DNA from: Sphingomonas sp. HDW15A
GTDB lineage: Bacteria > Pseudomonadota > Alphaproteobacteria > Sphingomonadales > Sphingomonadaceae
Length of the DNA stretch: 64,000 nucleotides
Assembly (NCBI RefSeq): GCF_011301715.1
Contig: NZ_CP049870.1
Span: 682,001-746,000 of the forward strand
Reading direction: 5' to 3'
In this document: piece after piece, positions 38,047-48,143 of the stretch
Layout of the letters: each line of letters opens with the position of its first letter
Position numbering within the stretch: position 1 is the first letter of the stretch
The notes under the pieces: generated by a model
What the model saw: only the letters and a program-made list of their open reading frames with translations
What the model was told of the DNA's origin: nothing
Databases searched by the model: none
Position numbers and translations under genes: made by a program

Positions 38047-40338
38047 TCAGGCAGCGCGGCGGCGCTTCTCGGTATTGAGTCGGCGGGTGATCTCGTCGAA
38101 GCTCATCGGACGCCCGACGATGAAGCCCTGGGCCTGGTCGCAGCCCATCGATTTGAGCTGGTCCAGGCTTCCCGGATCCTCGACCCCTTCGGCCACGACA
38201 GTGCGGCCAAGGGAGTGGGCGAGGGTGATCGTCGACTGGACCATGATGAGGTCGGACCGGTTATCGCGCATCCCCTTGATGAAGCTCTGATCGATCTTGA
38301 GCTCGCTCGCGGGCACCTTCTTCAGATAGTCGAGCGTCGAAAGGCCGGTCCCGTAATCGTCTATGGCGATCTTCACGCCAAGGTCGCGCATGTTGACCAG
38401 CAGGTCGATACCGTTGCCGCTTCCAGTGACTGCTGCTGTCTCGGTGAGCTCAAGGATCAGGCGATCCGCGGGAAGCCCGTGTGTCTTCAGATATTTATTG
38501 ACCCGGTAGGGCAGGGACCGGTCGCTCAGCATGCGTGCGGAAAGGTTCACGGCAATCTCGAAATGGTGACCGCGCTTGTTGATCTCCGCGGCTGCTGAGA
38601 TCGCCTTTTCCAGCACAAAATCCGTAAGCCTTTGAATTCGGTTGCTTTGCTCGGCAGCAGTGACAAACTCGGTCGGGCTGATCGGGCCTTTTTCCGGGTG
38701 AGTCCAGCGGGCGAGGGCCTCCGCGCCGACGGTCTTTCGGGTTTGAAGATCGACCTTCGGCTGATAGGCGAGCCACACTTCGCCGTTATCGATTGCCTCA
38801 TCCAGCTGAGAAAGTAGAGACAGCCGCCAAGGCGCTTCCTGCTGTCGTGCCGGATCATGGAATTTCCACTTGAGGTTCTCGGCATCCGCCTCGTCAGCCG
38901 CGACGAGTGCGCTTCCCAGCCGGCTGGTGATGGCGCGCTTGCTGCCGAGCTCGACGCCGAAGCTCAAGGAAACGTCACAGGCAATCTTGCCGGCCCGAAC
39001 CGGGGAACGGAACAGCGCGTGGAGCGCCTCCAGGTGCTGTGCAAACGGGGTATTCTTGTCGGCGAACCAGGCGAAGATGCCTTCATCCCCCTGGTAGATT
39101 GTGCGATCCTTGTTGCCGACATTGAGGCGCTGGACGACCTGCTCGACGAATTGACGCTCCTCTTCGGAATCCAGGGTCGAAACGATCTCTGCGTAGTTGT
39201 GCACTCGTACAGCAACCAGCGGCCGATCTTGCCCGGTCGGCTCGTTGCCTAGTGCGGTCAGATTAGGCAGGCCGGTCAGCGCATTCTCGAGGCCGCGCTG
39301 GCGGCTCTTGCGCCATGCCGCCCGGCTCGCGACGAACGCCAACAGGAACAGGCCCGGCGTAACGTCGGCGAAGACAAGAAAATGCTCTAGAAGAACGGGT
39401 AGAGCGAGCAGTGCGCCTGCGGCAAGTACGAGAAAGCTTGCGCGCTCGCGACGCAGCCACAGGAATGTTCCGGCGAACGCGACAAGTAGAGAGGGCAACC
39501 ATCCGATGTCGACCGGATTTCCTTTCCTCAACGTCTCTGCGCCAAGGACGTGCTGATATACGCCGCCCCGCTTGCCCCATCCGGGAAGCGAGAACTGGTC
39601 GCCAATGGCGAAGCTGTCGGCGCCGATTGCAACCATCTTGCCGGCTATCCTGTCCCGGCTCACGCGGCCTTTCAGCACATCACTTGCGCTAATGGTCGGA
39701 ACAGTCGCCGGGTCGATGCTGTAGTCGATCCGGTACTGGCCGGGTTTCATTTCTAGGCGGTCGGCGAGGACTGACGAAAGCGAAGGGATCCGCCGACCTT
39801 GATAGGTATCGGACCGCGACAGCCTCCAGACAACGTTTTGCCAGTTGTACTCGGCAGAGATGGACGCAACATCGACTCTGCCCGCCAACAACGGTGCCAT
39901 GGTTTGCGCGCGCGTCTTGCCTGCGCCTTGCCCATCCCTGGTATGAACGGCAACGGTGACGTCACCGCGATCCGCAATCGCCTGGGCGAGCGCGCGGTCT
40001 TCGGTCGCGCGCGTTTCGCCGAGGTACATAAGGTCGGCACCGATGTGGCGTGCGCCCAGGCGTTCGATCTCGGTGAACAGCTTCGCCTGCTGACTGCGAG
40101 GCCATGGCCAGTCTCCGACCTCGCGGAGGCTTTTGTCGTCGACTCGAACTAAAACGATATCGCCGCTTGCCGCGCTCGGGTGTAGCTTGTTGCGAGCCAT
40201 GCGAAGAAAGTCTTCCGGCGCTTCGCCGGCGCCGATGACTCCGAACAGAATGGCGAAAAGCAATGGCCACAGCAGCATCTTGCGGTGCTGGCGGCTGGAA
40301 TCCGCGGGAGTATTCAGCGGGTTATTCGGCACCCTCAT
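38047..40338 (-). CDS. CHASE2 sensor with degenerate GGDEF and EAL phosphodiesterase domain
   Basis: This 763-residue protein has a transmembrane helix near residue 23-40, an extracytoplasmic CHASE2 sensor (about 50-270), and two or three helices near 275-340. A GGDEF-like domain (about 350-480) and an EAL domain (about 510-755) follow. The GGDEF signature reads YQGDEG, so cyclase activity is doubtful. The EAL part keeps GAEALARW, LELTETA, IDDYGTGLSTL, LKIDQSFI and AEGVED. It probably lowers c-di-GMP in response to an external signal. With yjbQ it separates pntAA from pntAB, on the opposite strand. Confidence 0.9.
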   Translation of the reverse strand: MRVPNNPLNTPADSSRQHRKMLLWPLLFAILFGVIGAGEAPEDFLRMARNKLHPSAASGDIVLVRVDDKSLREVGDWPWPRSQQAKLFTEIERLGARHIGADLMYLGETRATEDRALAQAIADRGDVTVAVHTRDGQGAGKTRAQTMAPLLAGRVDVASISAEYNWQNVVWRLSRSDTYQGRRIPSLSSVLADRLEMKPGQYRIDYSIDPATVPTISASDVLKGRVSRDRIAGKMVAIGADSFAIGDQFSLPGWGKRGGVYQHVLGAETLRKGNPVDIGWLPSLLVAFAGTFLWLRRERASFLVLAAGALLALPVLLEHFLVFADVTPGLFLLAFVASRAAWRKSRQRGLENALTGLPNLTALGNEPTGQDRPLVAVRVHNYAEIVSTLDSEEERQFVEQVVQRLNVGNKDRTIYQGDEGIFAWFADKNTPFAQHLEALHALFRSPVRAGKIACDVSLSFGVELGSKRAITSRLGSALVAADEADAENLKWKFHDPARQQEAPWRLSLLSQLDEAIDNGEVWLAYQPKVDLQTRKTVGAEALARWTHPEKGPISPTEFVTAAEQSNRIQRLTDFVLEKAISAAAEINKRGHHFEIAVNLSARMLSDRSLPYRVNKYLKTHGLPADRLILELTETAAVTGSGNGIDLLVNMRDLGVKIAIDDYGTGLSTLDYLKKVPASELKIDQSFIKGMRDNRSDLIMVQSTITLAHSLGRTVVAEGVEDPGSLDQLKSMGCDQAQGFIVGRPMSFDEITRRLNTEKRRRAA

Positions 40339-40411
40339 TTCCTTCTGGTGCCGTCATGCCGCGTAAAGGTTATCAAATCTTAAACCGTCAGTCGGTTAAC
40401 GCCATTCCGGA

Positions 40412-40828
40412 TCAATTGCCCATGAGGTGGAGCACGACCATGCGGCGATGCGCCGAGCGACGATGTTCGAACAGGAAAATGCCCTGCCATGTGCCGAGGA
40501 CAAGCCCGCCGCCAAGAAGGGGGATTGTAACGCTCGTTGGGGTAAGTGCCGAACGAATGTGCGCCGGCATGTCGTCCGATCCTTCGTCGTCATGCTCGTA
40601 GCCTGCATTTTCAGGAGCCACCCGCTCGAAATAGACTTCGAGATCACGCCTGGCGGCGGGGGCCGCATTCTCTTGGATTAAGAGCGACGCCGACGTGTGG
40701 CGGCAAAAGAGGGTTAGCAGGCCGTCGGACATTCCTTGGTCGGCGACCCATCGCTTCACCTCCGCGGTGATGTCGACGAGACCCTTTCCGTGCGTTTCGA
40801 CGAGGAGCGTGTAATGCGATTGGCGCAT
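40412..40828 (-). CDS. YjbQ/UPF0047 family protein
   Basis: This 138-residue protein has the family motifs GLLTLFCRHTSASLLIQEN and SDDMPAHIRSALTPTSVTIPL, ending LGTWQGIFLFEHRRSAHRRMVVLHLMG. Members can show weak thiamine phosphate synthase activity in vitro; the main role is not settled. The His residues of FCRHTSA and DMPAHIR are the probable metal site. I chose MRQSHYTLL (40828) as start. It reads away from pntAB, 81 bases apart. Confidence 0.9.
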   Translation of the reverse strand: MRQSHYTLLVETHGKGLVDITAEVKRWVADQGMSDGLLTLFCRHTSASLLIQENAAPAARRDLEVYFERVAPENAGYEHDDEGSDDMPAHIRSALTPTSVTIPLLGGGLVLGTWQGIFLFEHRRSAHRRMVVLHLMGN

Positions 40829-40909
40829 GTGCCTCCAGCTAGCGGATCGCATCGCCTCTCGACAGGCCCAATCGAGGTCGTCAAGGTACGCGTCAAGAAG
40901 GGGAGGGGC

Positions 40910-41191
40910 ATGGACTTCATCTCAATCCTGTCGATTTTCGTGTTGGCCTGTTTCGTCGGCTATTTCGTCGTCTGGTCGGTCACTCCGGCGCTCCACACTC
41001 CGCTTATGAGCGTCACAAATGCAATTTCCTCGGTGATCATCGTCGGAGCGCTCATTGCCTCCGCTGCCGGCGACAGCCCGGTCTCGAAATGGCTTGGCCT
41101 GGCCGCGGTGGTGATGGCCTCTGTGAACATATTTGGCGGCTTCGCCGTCACACACCGCATGCTGGCGATGTACAAGAAGAAGGATCGCTAG
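40910..41191 (+). CDS. pntAB: Transhydrogenase alpha subunit membrane part PntAB
   Basis: This 93-residue protein has about three hydrophobic helices (ILSIFVLACFVGYFVVW, TNAISSVIIVGALIASA, LAAVVMASVNIFGGFAVTHRM). It is the short membrane segment of the alpha subunit. GGGAGGGG lies just before the ATG at 40910. The gene precedes pntB by one base but is separated from pntAA by 3.3 kb with two genes on the other strand, so it needs its own promoter. Confidence 0.93.
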   Translation: MDFISILSIFVLACFVGYFVVWSVTPALHTPLMSVTNAISSVIIVGALIASAAGDSPVSKWLGLAAVVMASVNIFGGFAVTHRMLAMYKKKDR

Positions 41192-41192
41192 G

Positions 41193-42605
41193 ATGCACGA
41201 GGCCGCTGCGACCCCATCCTGGGTCCTGATCGCCTATCTCGTCGCGGGCATCTGCTTCATCCTCGCACTGCGCGGCTTGTCCAGCCCGTCGTCGAGCCAA
41301 GGCGGCAATCGTCTCGGCATGATCGGCATGGTCATTGCCGTCGCGACCACGTTGGCGACGCACGAGATAGCAGGCCTACTCGAGATTTTCGTGGCGATCG
41401 CCATCGGCGGCGCGATCGGCCTCGTCACCGCCCGGCGGATCGCGATGACGGCGATGCCGCAGCTCGTTGCCGCCTTTCATAGCCTCGTGGGCATGGCTGC
41501 GGTGCTTGTCGGTGCAGCCGCGTTCCTCAATCCGGGAGCATTCGGAATCGTCGATGCGAATGGCGACATTCTGCAGGTCAGCCGCGTCGAAATGGGCCTT
41601 GGCGTCGCAATCGGCGCAATCACGTTCAGCGGGTCGGTCATCGCCTTCCTGAAGCTCAACGGCAACATGAGCGGCAAGCCGATCCTCCTGCCGCTTCGGC
41701 ACGTCATTAATCTCGGAACACTGGCCGCGATCCTCGGACTGATCGGCTATTTCACGATCGATCAGAGTGCGTGGATTTTCTGGACCGTCGCGGCACTATC
41801 GTTCCTAATCGGGTTTCTCCTCATCATCCCGATCGGCGGCGCCGACATGCCGGTCGTGGTCTCGATGCTCAACAGTTATTCGGGCTGGGCCGCGGCGGCG
41901 ATGGGCTTCACGCTTCACAACACGGCGATGATCATCACCGGAGCATTGGTTGGAAGCTCGGGCGCCATCCTCAGCTACATCATGTGCCGGGCCATGAACC
42001 GCAGCTTCATATCGGTCATTGCCGGTGGCTTTGGCGGGGAGGCTATCGCTAGCGGCGGCGGAGAGGTTATCGATCGGCCCTATAAGCGTGGGTCCGCTGA
42101 GGATGCGGCCTTCCTTATGAGCCAGGCGGACAAGGTCATCATCGTCCCAGGCTACGGCATGGCGGTCGCCCAGGCCCAGCACGCCCTTCGGGAAATGGCA
42201 GACCTGCTCAAGAAGGAAGGGGTCGACGTCAAATATGCCATCCACCCCGTCGCCGGCCGAATGCCGGGGCACATGAACGTCCTGCTTGCCGAGGCTAATG
42301 TTCCCTATGACGAGGTATTCGAGCTGGAGGACATCAACAGCGAATTCGCGCAAGCCGATGTCGCTTTCGTGATCGGTGCCAACGATGTCACCAACCCTGC
42401 CGCGAAGACAGACAAGAGTTCGCCGATTTATGGCATGCCCGTGCTGGACGTCGAAAAGGCGCGCACCGTCCTGTTCATCAAGCGATCGATGGGCGGAGCC
42501 GGCTATGCCGGCGTCGATAACGAGCTCTTCTACCGCGACAACACGATGATGCTTCTCTCGGACGCGAAGAAAATGGTCGAAGAAATCGTCAAGGCGCTCG
42601 GCTAG
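41193..42605 (+). CDS. pntB: Transhydrogenase beta subunit PntB
   Basis: This 470-residue protein has an N-terminal membrane part with about nine helices (including HSLVGMAAVLVGAAAFLNP) and a C-terminal NADP(H)-binding domain. That domain has VIIVPGYGMAVAQAQHALREM, IHPVAGRMPGHMNVLLAEA, FVIGANDVTNPAA and VLFIKRSMGGAGYAGVDN, all typical of domain III. Together with PntAA and PntAB it forms the complete enzyme. Start at 41193 lies one base after the pntAB stop. Confidence 0.96.
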   Translation: MHEAAATPSWVLIAYLVAGICFILALRGLSSPSSSQGGNRLGMIGMVIAVATTLATHEIAGLLEIFVAIAIGGAIGLVTARRIAMTAMPQLVAAFHSLVGMAAVLVGAAAFLNPGAFGIVDANGDILQVSRVEMGLGVAIGAITFSGSVIAFLKLNGNMSGKPILLPLRHVINLGTLAAILGLIGYFTIDQSAWIFWTVAALSFLIGFLLIIPIGGADMPVVVSMLNSYSGWAAAAMGFTLHNTAMIITGALVGSSGAILSYIMCRAMNRSFISVIAGGFGGEAIASGGGEVIDRPYKRGSAEDAAFLMSQADKVIIVPGYGMAVAQAQHALREMADLLKKEGVDVKYAIHPVAGRMPGHMNVLLAEANVPYDEVFELEDINSEFAQADVAFVIGANDVTNPAAKTDKSSPIYGMPVLDVEKARTVLFIKRSMGGAGYAGVDNELFYRDNTMMLLSDAKKMVEEIVKALG

Positions 42606-42626
42606 ATTCTCGGCGATTTTCGCGCG

Positions 42627-42649
42627 CCGTTAACGCCTTGGATTAACGG
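42627..42649. repeat. Inverted repeat CCGTTAA-N9-TTAACGG downstream of pntB
   Basis: Perfect seven-base arms lie 22 bases after the pntB stop. It also contains TTAACG twice with seven bases between. It could be a weak terminator without a T-run or an operator for the racemase gene. The spacing does not match the usual CtrA box (TTAA-N7-TTAA); it is TTAA-N9-TTAA here. Confidence 0.25.
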
Positions 42650-42734
42650 AATTGTCGAGTTACCCCTCGGTCCAATCGCATCTGGGTTGAAGCCCCCAGC
42701 CGGAGCCCCGGCGGGGTCCGTGAAGGGGTAATGA

Positions 42735-43451
42735 GTGAGAAAGCTCGGGATCATCGGCGGGACGAGCTGGAACTCGACCGCGCTTTATTACGACCACATA
42801 AACCGGGAAATCGCCCGTCGCCTCGGCGGACTATCCAGTGCTCGCCTGGCGATCGAAAGCATCGACCTGGCGCCATACGCTGCGCTTCAGAACAGCGGCG
42901 ACCTCGACGAGGCAGAACGCATCATCGTCAACGCGGGATCCTGTCTTAAGGCGTCGGGAGTGGAGGCCATCCTCATCGCTTCGAACACCAGCAACCGCTT
43001 TGGGAGCGCGGTGGAGAAGGCAACAGGACTTCCGCTCCTGGGAATAGCCGAACCGACGATCGCAAGGCTTAATGCCGATGGCCGCCGCCGGGTCGCGCTT
43101 CTCGGCACCCGCTATGTCGTGACCGAGGATTTTCTCAGCCAGCAATACGAGTCCGCCGGGATCGAAGTGGTTCCTTGTGCCGCCGACTGGATCATGACCG
43201 TCGACCGTATCATTTTCGGCGAGCTGGCCAAGGGTATCGTACGCCGCGACAGTCAGCGCGCGCTCAAGACTTTGCTGACCGAGTTGTCGCGCCAAAAGGT
43301 CGATGCCGTCGTTCTTGCCTGCACCGAGCTGGTGATGGCGGTCGACCCGCGCGCCAACGTCCTGCCGGTGTACGATACGACGGAAATTCACGCCCGCTCC
43401 GCGGTCGACTGGATGCTCACGCCGTCGGAGGATGCCCGCGCCGCCGCGTGA
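42735..43451 (+). CDS. Aspartate/glutamate racemase-family protein with Ser at the first catalytic position
   Basis: This 238-residue protein begins KLGIIGGTSWNSTALYYDHIN, the standard beginning of the aspartate racemase family. The second catalytic Cys is in VVLACTELVM (about residue 200). The first, usually Cys in a CNT motif, is Ser in ASNTSNRFG. Some L-specific or broad racemases also lack it (E. coli YgeA uses Thr), so it may still work on one direction or a different amino acid. Start GTG at 42735. Confidence 0.85.
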   Translation: MRKLGIIGGTSWNSTALYYDHINREIARRLGGLSSARLAIESIDLAPYAALQNSGDLDEAERIIVNAGSCLKASGVEAILIASNTSNRFGSAVEKATGLPLLGIAEPTIARLNADGRRRVALLGTRYVVTEDFLSQQYESAGIEVVPCAADWIMTVDRIIFGELAKGIVRRDSQRALKTLLTELSRQKVDAVVLACTELVMAVDPRANVLPVYDTTEIHARSAVDWMLTPSEDARAAA

Positions 43452-43504
43452 CTTGCGGCCTACCTTGGCTTCGGCATAGTCTACCCAGCAGGGGAGACGC
43501 ACGC

Positions 43505-45002
43505 ATGGGGATCAAGCCTTACGGCATCGCGGCGTTGGCGCTGGCTGTAGCATTTCCGTCGCCTGGCATCGGCCAGCATGAAGGACATGGCGCCGAGACT
43601 GCGTCTAACGCGACGTCGCACGGCGATCCGTTCAAGCGCGGCCTCTATTTCCTGCATAATTTCGAATATGGAACTGCTGCTGCCGCTTTTCGTGCCGCTC
43701 AGCAGGCCGATCCCGGAAATGTCATGGCTTATTGGGGGGAAGCCATGACCTATAACCACCCGCTATGGGCCTTTCAGGATGCGGATTCCGCGCGTGCCGT
43801 TCTTGCGCGCTTGGGTCCCGATCCCGCGGCTCGCCGCGCCAAGGCGCGCTCGCCCGGGAAGCGATGTGGCTGGACGCGGTAGAGACGCTTTATGGTGCCG
43901 GTTCAAAGGTAGATCGCGACCGCGCCTATCACCTCAAGATGCGCGCCTTGCATGAAGCTGACCCGACCGACATCGACGCCCGAACCTTTTACGCGCTGGC
44001 AACTCTTGGCCTTGCGCATGAAGGTAGGAACACGGCTCTGTACATGAAGTCGGCGGCGTTGCTCGAAGAGGCCTTTCCAGATCATCCCGACCACCCCGGC
44101 CTGCTTCATTACATGATCCACAGCTATGACGATCCAGCGCACGCGCCGCTCGGTGAACGCGCAGCCGCGCGATACGCCAAGGTCGCGCCCGATGCCGGCC
44201 ATGCCCAACACATGATCTCGCACATCTATCTCGCACTTGGTCGCTGGGCCGAAGTCGAGCGAGCGAATGTCATCGCCGACCAGGTCGTCGACAAAAAAGC
44301 TGCCGAAAGCGGCCTCCCGCCGACCAGTTGCGGCCATTATAACGAGTGGCTCGCCTACGCGCTCGATCAGCAAGGCAAGGACAGCCGGCCCTTGATTGAT
44401 GCTTGCGGGGCCCAGGCGTTTGCCGCGCTCAAAACGAATAGCGACAAATCCACGCTTGGAGCCGTGCGGAGCCTCTTCAACAACTGGACGACCATAGCTG
44501 TCCGCCATGGCGTCGACACCGGGCGCTGGCCCGAGTGGTCCGCGATCCCCGCAACAGGGGGTCTCTCAACGGCCGGTTCGAGCTTGCCTATGGCAGGATG
44601 CTCGCGTCCCGACGCGACGCGGATTCGGCTGCCGCAGCGCTGGTCGAGATGAAAGCGCTTAGGCAGAGGATCGTTGCTGCGATGAATACCGAACGCCCTG
44701 ACGATCACGAATCCGCAGCATGGCTCGATCGCGCCATCGCACAAGGCGAAGCCGTCGTGGCATTGGCTCGCGGCGAACGGGAACGAGGGCTCGATCTTCT
44801 CCGCGCCGCAGCTGAGGCGGAACAGTCTCTGCCGCCACCGTTCGGGCCGCCAGTTCTGGCCAAGCCGGGCTTCGAGTTGCTAGCCGACGAATATCTGGCT
44901 GCGGGTCGAAAGGCGGAAGCTGCTCAGGCGTATCGCCGGGCGCTCGACGCGGCGCCGGGACGCCGTCGATCCGTCGAAGGCCTGGCCCTCGCTACTCGCT
45001 AA
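43505..45002 (+). CDS. Exported TPR-type protein, frame broken twice
   Basis: The protein has a signal peptide (IAALALAVAFPSPGIGQ), a His-rich patch (HEGHGAETASNATSHGD) and many TPR-like repeats (FKRGLYFLHNFEYGTAAAAFRAA, VMAYWGEAMTYNHPLW, LHYMIHSYDDPAHAP, HMISHIYLALGRW). Such proteins are common near membranes, but their role is unknown. The frame breaks between 43841 and 43850 and again in the five-G run at 44557-44561. Adding one base at each restores a single 499-residue frame. No partner in the neighbourhood gives a function. Confidence 0.75.
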
Positions 45003-45042
45003 CCCCCTCGCAAGGCGGCGCATTACTCCCTAAGTCGGCGGT

Positions 45043-46982
45043 GTGAGCAAGGCTGACCGTCCAGACCACCCGCGCGACAAGCAGCGCTTCAACGAGGAAG
45101 CCGCAACCGACGCCGTTCGCGGTGCCGACAAGCCAGACCTCGATGCGGGTGTCGCGGCGATCCGGAACGTATTGAAGACTTTGCCGGTCCGGCCGGGCGT
45201 CTACCGGATGCAGGACGCGAACGGGGATGTGCTTTACGTCGGCAAGGCCAGGGCGCTTCGCAACCGAGTCACTAATTACACGCAGGTCACGAAACTCTCG
45301 AGGCGGCTCCAGCGCATGATTGCGCAGACCCGGTCGATGACCATCGTGACGACGCGGACGGAAGCCGAAGCGCTCTTGCTCGAAGCGCAACTCATCAAGC
45401 GCTTTCGTCCCCCCTACAACGTCCTGCTCCGCGACGACAAAAGCTTTCCCTTCATACTGCTTCGCGATGATCACCCGTTTCCCCAGGTCCGCAAACATCG
45501 CGGCGCGCGGAGGACGAAAGGCCAGTATTTCGGGCCATTCGCGAGCGCGGGGTCCGTCACCTCCACGCTCAATGCGCTACAGAAGCTATTCCTGCTGCGC
45601 AGTTGTTCGGATGGCTTTTTCGCAAACCGAAAGCGACCTTGCCTGCTCTATCAGATCCGCCGTTGCTCGGCGCCGTGTGTCGGTCGAATAACCGAGGCCG
45701 ATTACGCCGAGCTTGTGTCCGATGCGAAGTTGTTCCTGGCAGGCAAGTCCACTGGTGTTCAGGCTCGGCTCGGTAAGCAAATGGCCGAGGCGGCCGAGGC
45801 CCGGGATTTCGAGTTGGCGGCCGTCTACCGCGATCGATTGCGGGCACTAACGTACGTTCAGGGGTCGCAGACCGTTCATGCCGAAGGTCTGGGTGAGGGT
45901 GATATCTTCGCTTTGGCCTGCAAGGCCGGCCAGATGTGCATCCAGGCCTTCTTCATCCGCGGCGGCCAGAATTGGGGCCACAGGAGCTTCTTCCCCGCCC
46001 ACACCGCCGACGTCCCCGAGGAAGAAGTCCTTAGCGGCTTCCTCATGCAGTTCTACGAGGAGGTGCCGCCACCCCGGCGAATTCTCGTTGATCGCGACCT
46101 TACCGAGGCGCCCTTGATCGCGGAGGCCCTATCCGAGCGTGCCGAGCGCAGGGTCGACATCGAACGGCCTCAGCGCGGCGCACGGCGACAACTCATCGAG
46201 CAAGCTCGGCGCAATGCCGAGGAGGCACTCGAACGTCGGATGGCGGAGAGCACTACCCAGGGGAAACTGCTTCGCGAACTCGCCGAGACTTTCGAACTTC
46301 CCGAACCGCCCAACCGCATCGAGGTTTACGACAACAGCCACATCATGGGCACCAATGCGACCGGCGCGATGATTGTCGCGGGGCCCGAAGGGTTTCGCAA
46401 GAACAGCTATCGCAAATTCAACATCAAGTCGGGGTTACGCCCGGCGACGATTTCGGAATGATGCGCGAAGTGCTCGAGCGGCGTTTCGCTCGCCTTGGCA
46501 AGGACGACCCGGACCGGACGAAGGGCGACTGGCCGGATCTGGTTCTCATCGACGGTGGCAAGGGCCAGCTCAACGCGGCGCTTGGCATTCTGGAAGAGCA
46601 GGGGATCGATGATGTCCCGGTGGTCGGTGTCGCCAAGGGCCCGCATCATGGCCGCGAGGGGCGAGAGGTTTTTCATTTGCCCGGCGGGCGTGAAGTGACG
46701 CTTCCGCCGAACTCGGCCCTACTGTTCTACTTGCAGCGCCTTCGTGATGAAGCGCACCGCTTCGCGATCGGCACCCATCGCGCCAAGCGGGCGAAAAGCC
46801 TGACCACGTCGACGCTTGACGAGGTTCCGGGCATCGGACCGAACCGCAAGCGTGCGCTGCTGATGCACTTCGGTACGGCACGGGCGGTGAAGGGAGCCGC
46901 GCTCGAGGATCTCCAGAGAGCGCCAGGTATCAGTAAGGCCATGGCCCAGCAGCTCTACGACTATTTTCATCCGCGCGGTTAG
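45043..46982 (+). CDS. uvrC: Excinuclease ABC subunit C UvrC, frame broken at 46431-46434
   Basis: UvrC makes the dual incisions in nucleotide excision repair. The N-terminal GIY-YIG domain is RPGVYRMQDANGDVLYVGKA. The UVR segment is LGKQMAEAAEARDFELAAVYRDRL. The RNase H-like part includes IEVYDNSHIMG and VLIDGGKGQLNAA. The C-terminal helix-hairpin-helix repeats are VPGIGPNRKRALLMHFG and APGISKAMAQQLYDYF. The first frame ends at 46461. One added G in the run at 46431-46434 gives KSGVTPGDDFGMMREVL and a complete 646-residue protein. Start GTG at 45043. A second break, not true loss, is the best reading for this near-essential repair gene. Confidence 0.93.
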
Positions 46983-46991
46983 AGACCGGAC

Positions 46992-47732
46992 ATGCGGATC
47001 GAAACGAAAGCACTGGTCGTCGCGCTTCGGCCGCATGGCGAGCATGGGGCGATCGTCCGGCTAATGACACCCGAAAGCGGGCTTCAGCCATGCTATGTTC
47101 GCGGTGCGCGTGGGAAGCGGCTGCGTCCCGTGCTGGTTCCCGGAAACCTCGTAGAAGCTAGCATCGTGTCCCGGACCGATACCCAGCTCGGCCAGGGAAC
47201 GATCGAACTTCTCCATAGCCGCGGTCCGCTGTTAAGCGAGCCCTTGCCTGCCGCGGCGATAGACTGGGTCTGTGCACTGACAGCCACCGCGCTGCCCGAA
47301 GGCCAGTCTTATACGCGCCTTTTCTCGGCCCTGGAGGGGTTGCTGAGCGCGATCGAGGCCGCGCCGAGCGCTCACGGGTGGGGCGCATCGCTCGTGCGGT
47401 TCGAGTTGCTGCTCCTGGCGGAACTGGGCTTCGGCCTGGATCTGGGCAGTTGCGCAGCTTCGGGCTCGACGGAAAATCTCATCGCCGTGAGTCCGCGGTC
47501 GGGTCGGGCAGTCAGTGCTGCCGAGGCCGAACCTTACGGCAAGAAATTGTTGCCGCTTCCCGCTTTCCTGAGCGAGGAACGACAGGCTCGCGGCTGGGAC
47601 GAGATTCTCGATGGCCTGACGCTCTCCGGGCATTTCATGGACCGTGATTTGCTCATCGATCGATCGAGAATTATCGCGGACGCCCGCCAACGGCTGATCG
47701 ATCGCTTGCGCCGTGCTGCCGGCATCGCCTAG
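46992..47732 (+). CDS. recO: DNA repair protein RecO
   Basis: This 246-residue protein opens with IETKALVVALRPHGEHGAIVRLMTPESGL, the RecO oligonucleotide-binding domain. YVRGARGKRLRPVLVPGNLVEA and an alpha-helical C-terminal part (FELLLLAELGFGLDL) follow. RecO loads RecA with RecR in gap repair. It lacks an obvious Cys4 zinc site. Start ATG at 46992, nine bases after uvrC, gives a DNA-repair pair. Confidence 0.93.
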   Translation: MRIETKALVVALRPHGEHGAIVRLMTPESGLQPCYVRGARGKRLRPVLVPGNLVEASIVSRTDTQLGQGTIELLHSRGPLLSEPLPAAAIDWVCALTATALPEGQSYTRLFSALEGLLSAIEAAPSAHGWGASLVRFELLLLAELGFGLDLGSCAASGSTENLIAVSPRSGRAVSAAEAEPYGKKLLPLPAFLSEERQARGWDEILDGLTLSGHFMDRDLLIDRSRIIADARQRLIDRLRRAAGIA

Positions 47733-47741
47733 CGTCGTGCC

Positions 47742-48143
47742 GTGAGCGACACCCTGGCAATGCTGTTTCCCTACGTCGCCAAGACAGGCGCCCTCGTGGT
47801 GCGGGTGGCGGTTTCCTATCTGCCGGAGCAAAGCGCGCCCGCCGCGGGCCGTTGGTTCTGGTCTTATCATGTGCGGATTGAGAATGACGGAGACCGACCG
47901 GTCCAGCTTCTCTCGCGACACTGGATAATTCGCGATGGCAATGGAACCGAGCACGAAGTTCGCGGCGAAGGCGTCGTGGGTGAAATGCCACTGATCATGC
48001 CTGGCGCCAGTTATGACTATGTATCGGGATGCCCGCTTGCGACCGACAGCGGAGCAATGGAAGGAAGCTACCGGATGATCGATGAAGATGGAACGTCGTT
48101 TGACGTGGCCATCCCGCGCTTTCCGTTGCTGAGCGCTGATTGA
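47742..48143 (+). CDS. apaG: ApaG-family protein
   Basis: This 133-residue protein is a single immunoglobulin-like ApaG fold: VRVAVSYLPEQSAPAAGRWFWSYHVRIEN, VQLLSRHWIIRDGNGTEHEVRGEGVVGE and YDYVSGCPLATDSGAMEGSY are family motifs. ApaG is linked to cobalt/magnesium tolerance in enteric bacteria; its biochemical role is open. GTG start at 47742. Confidence 0.93.
   Translation: MSDTLAMLFPYVAKTGALVVRVAVSYLPEQSAPAAGRWFWSYHVRIENDGDRPVQLLSRHWIIRDGNGTEHEVRGEGVVGEMPLIMPGASYDYVSGCPLATDSGAMEGSYRMIDEDGTSFDVAIPRFPLLSAD

Noticed and set aside
42627..42649. CtrA box before the racemase gene
   Set aside because: The spacing is TTAA-N9-TTAA, not N7, so the known consensus is not met.
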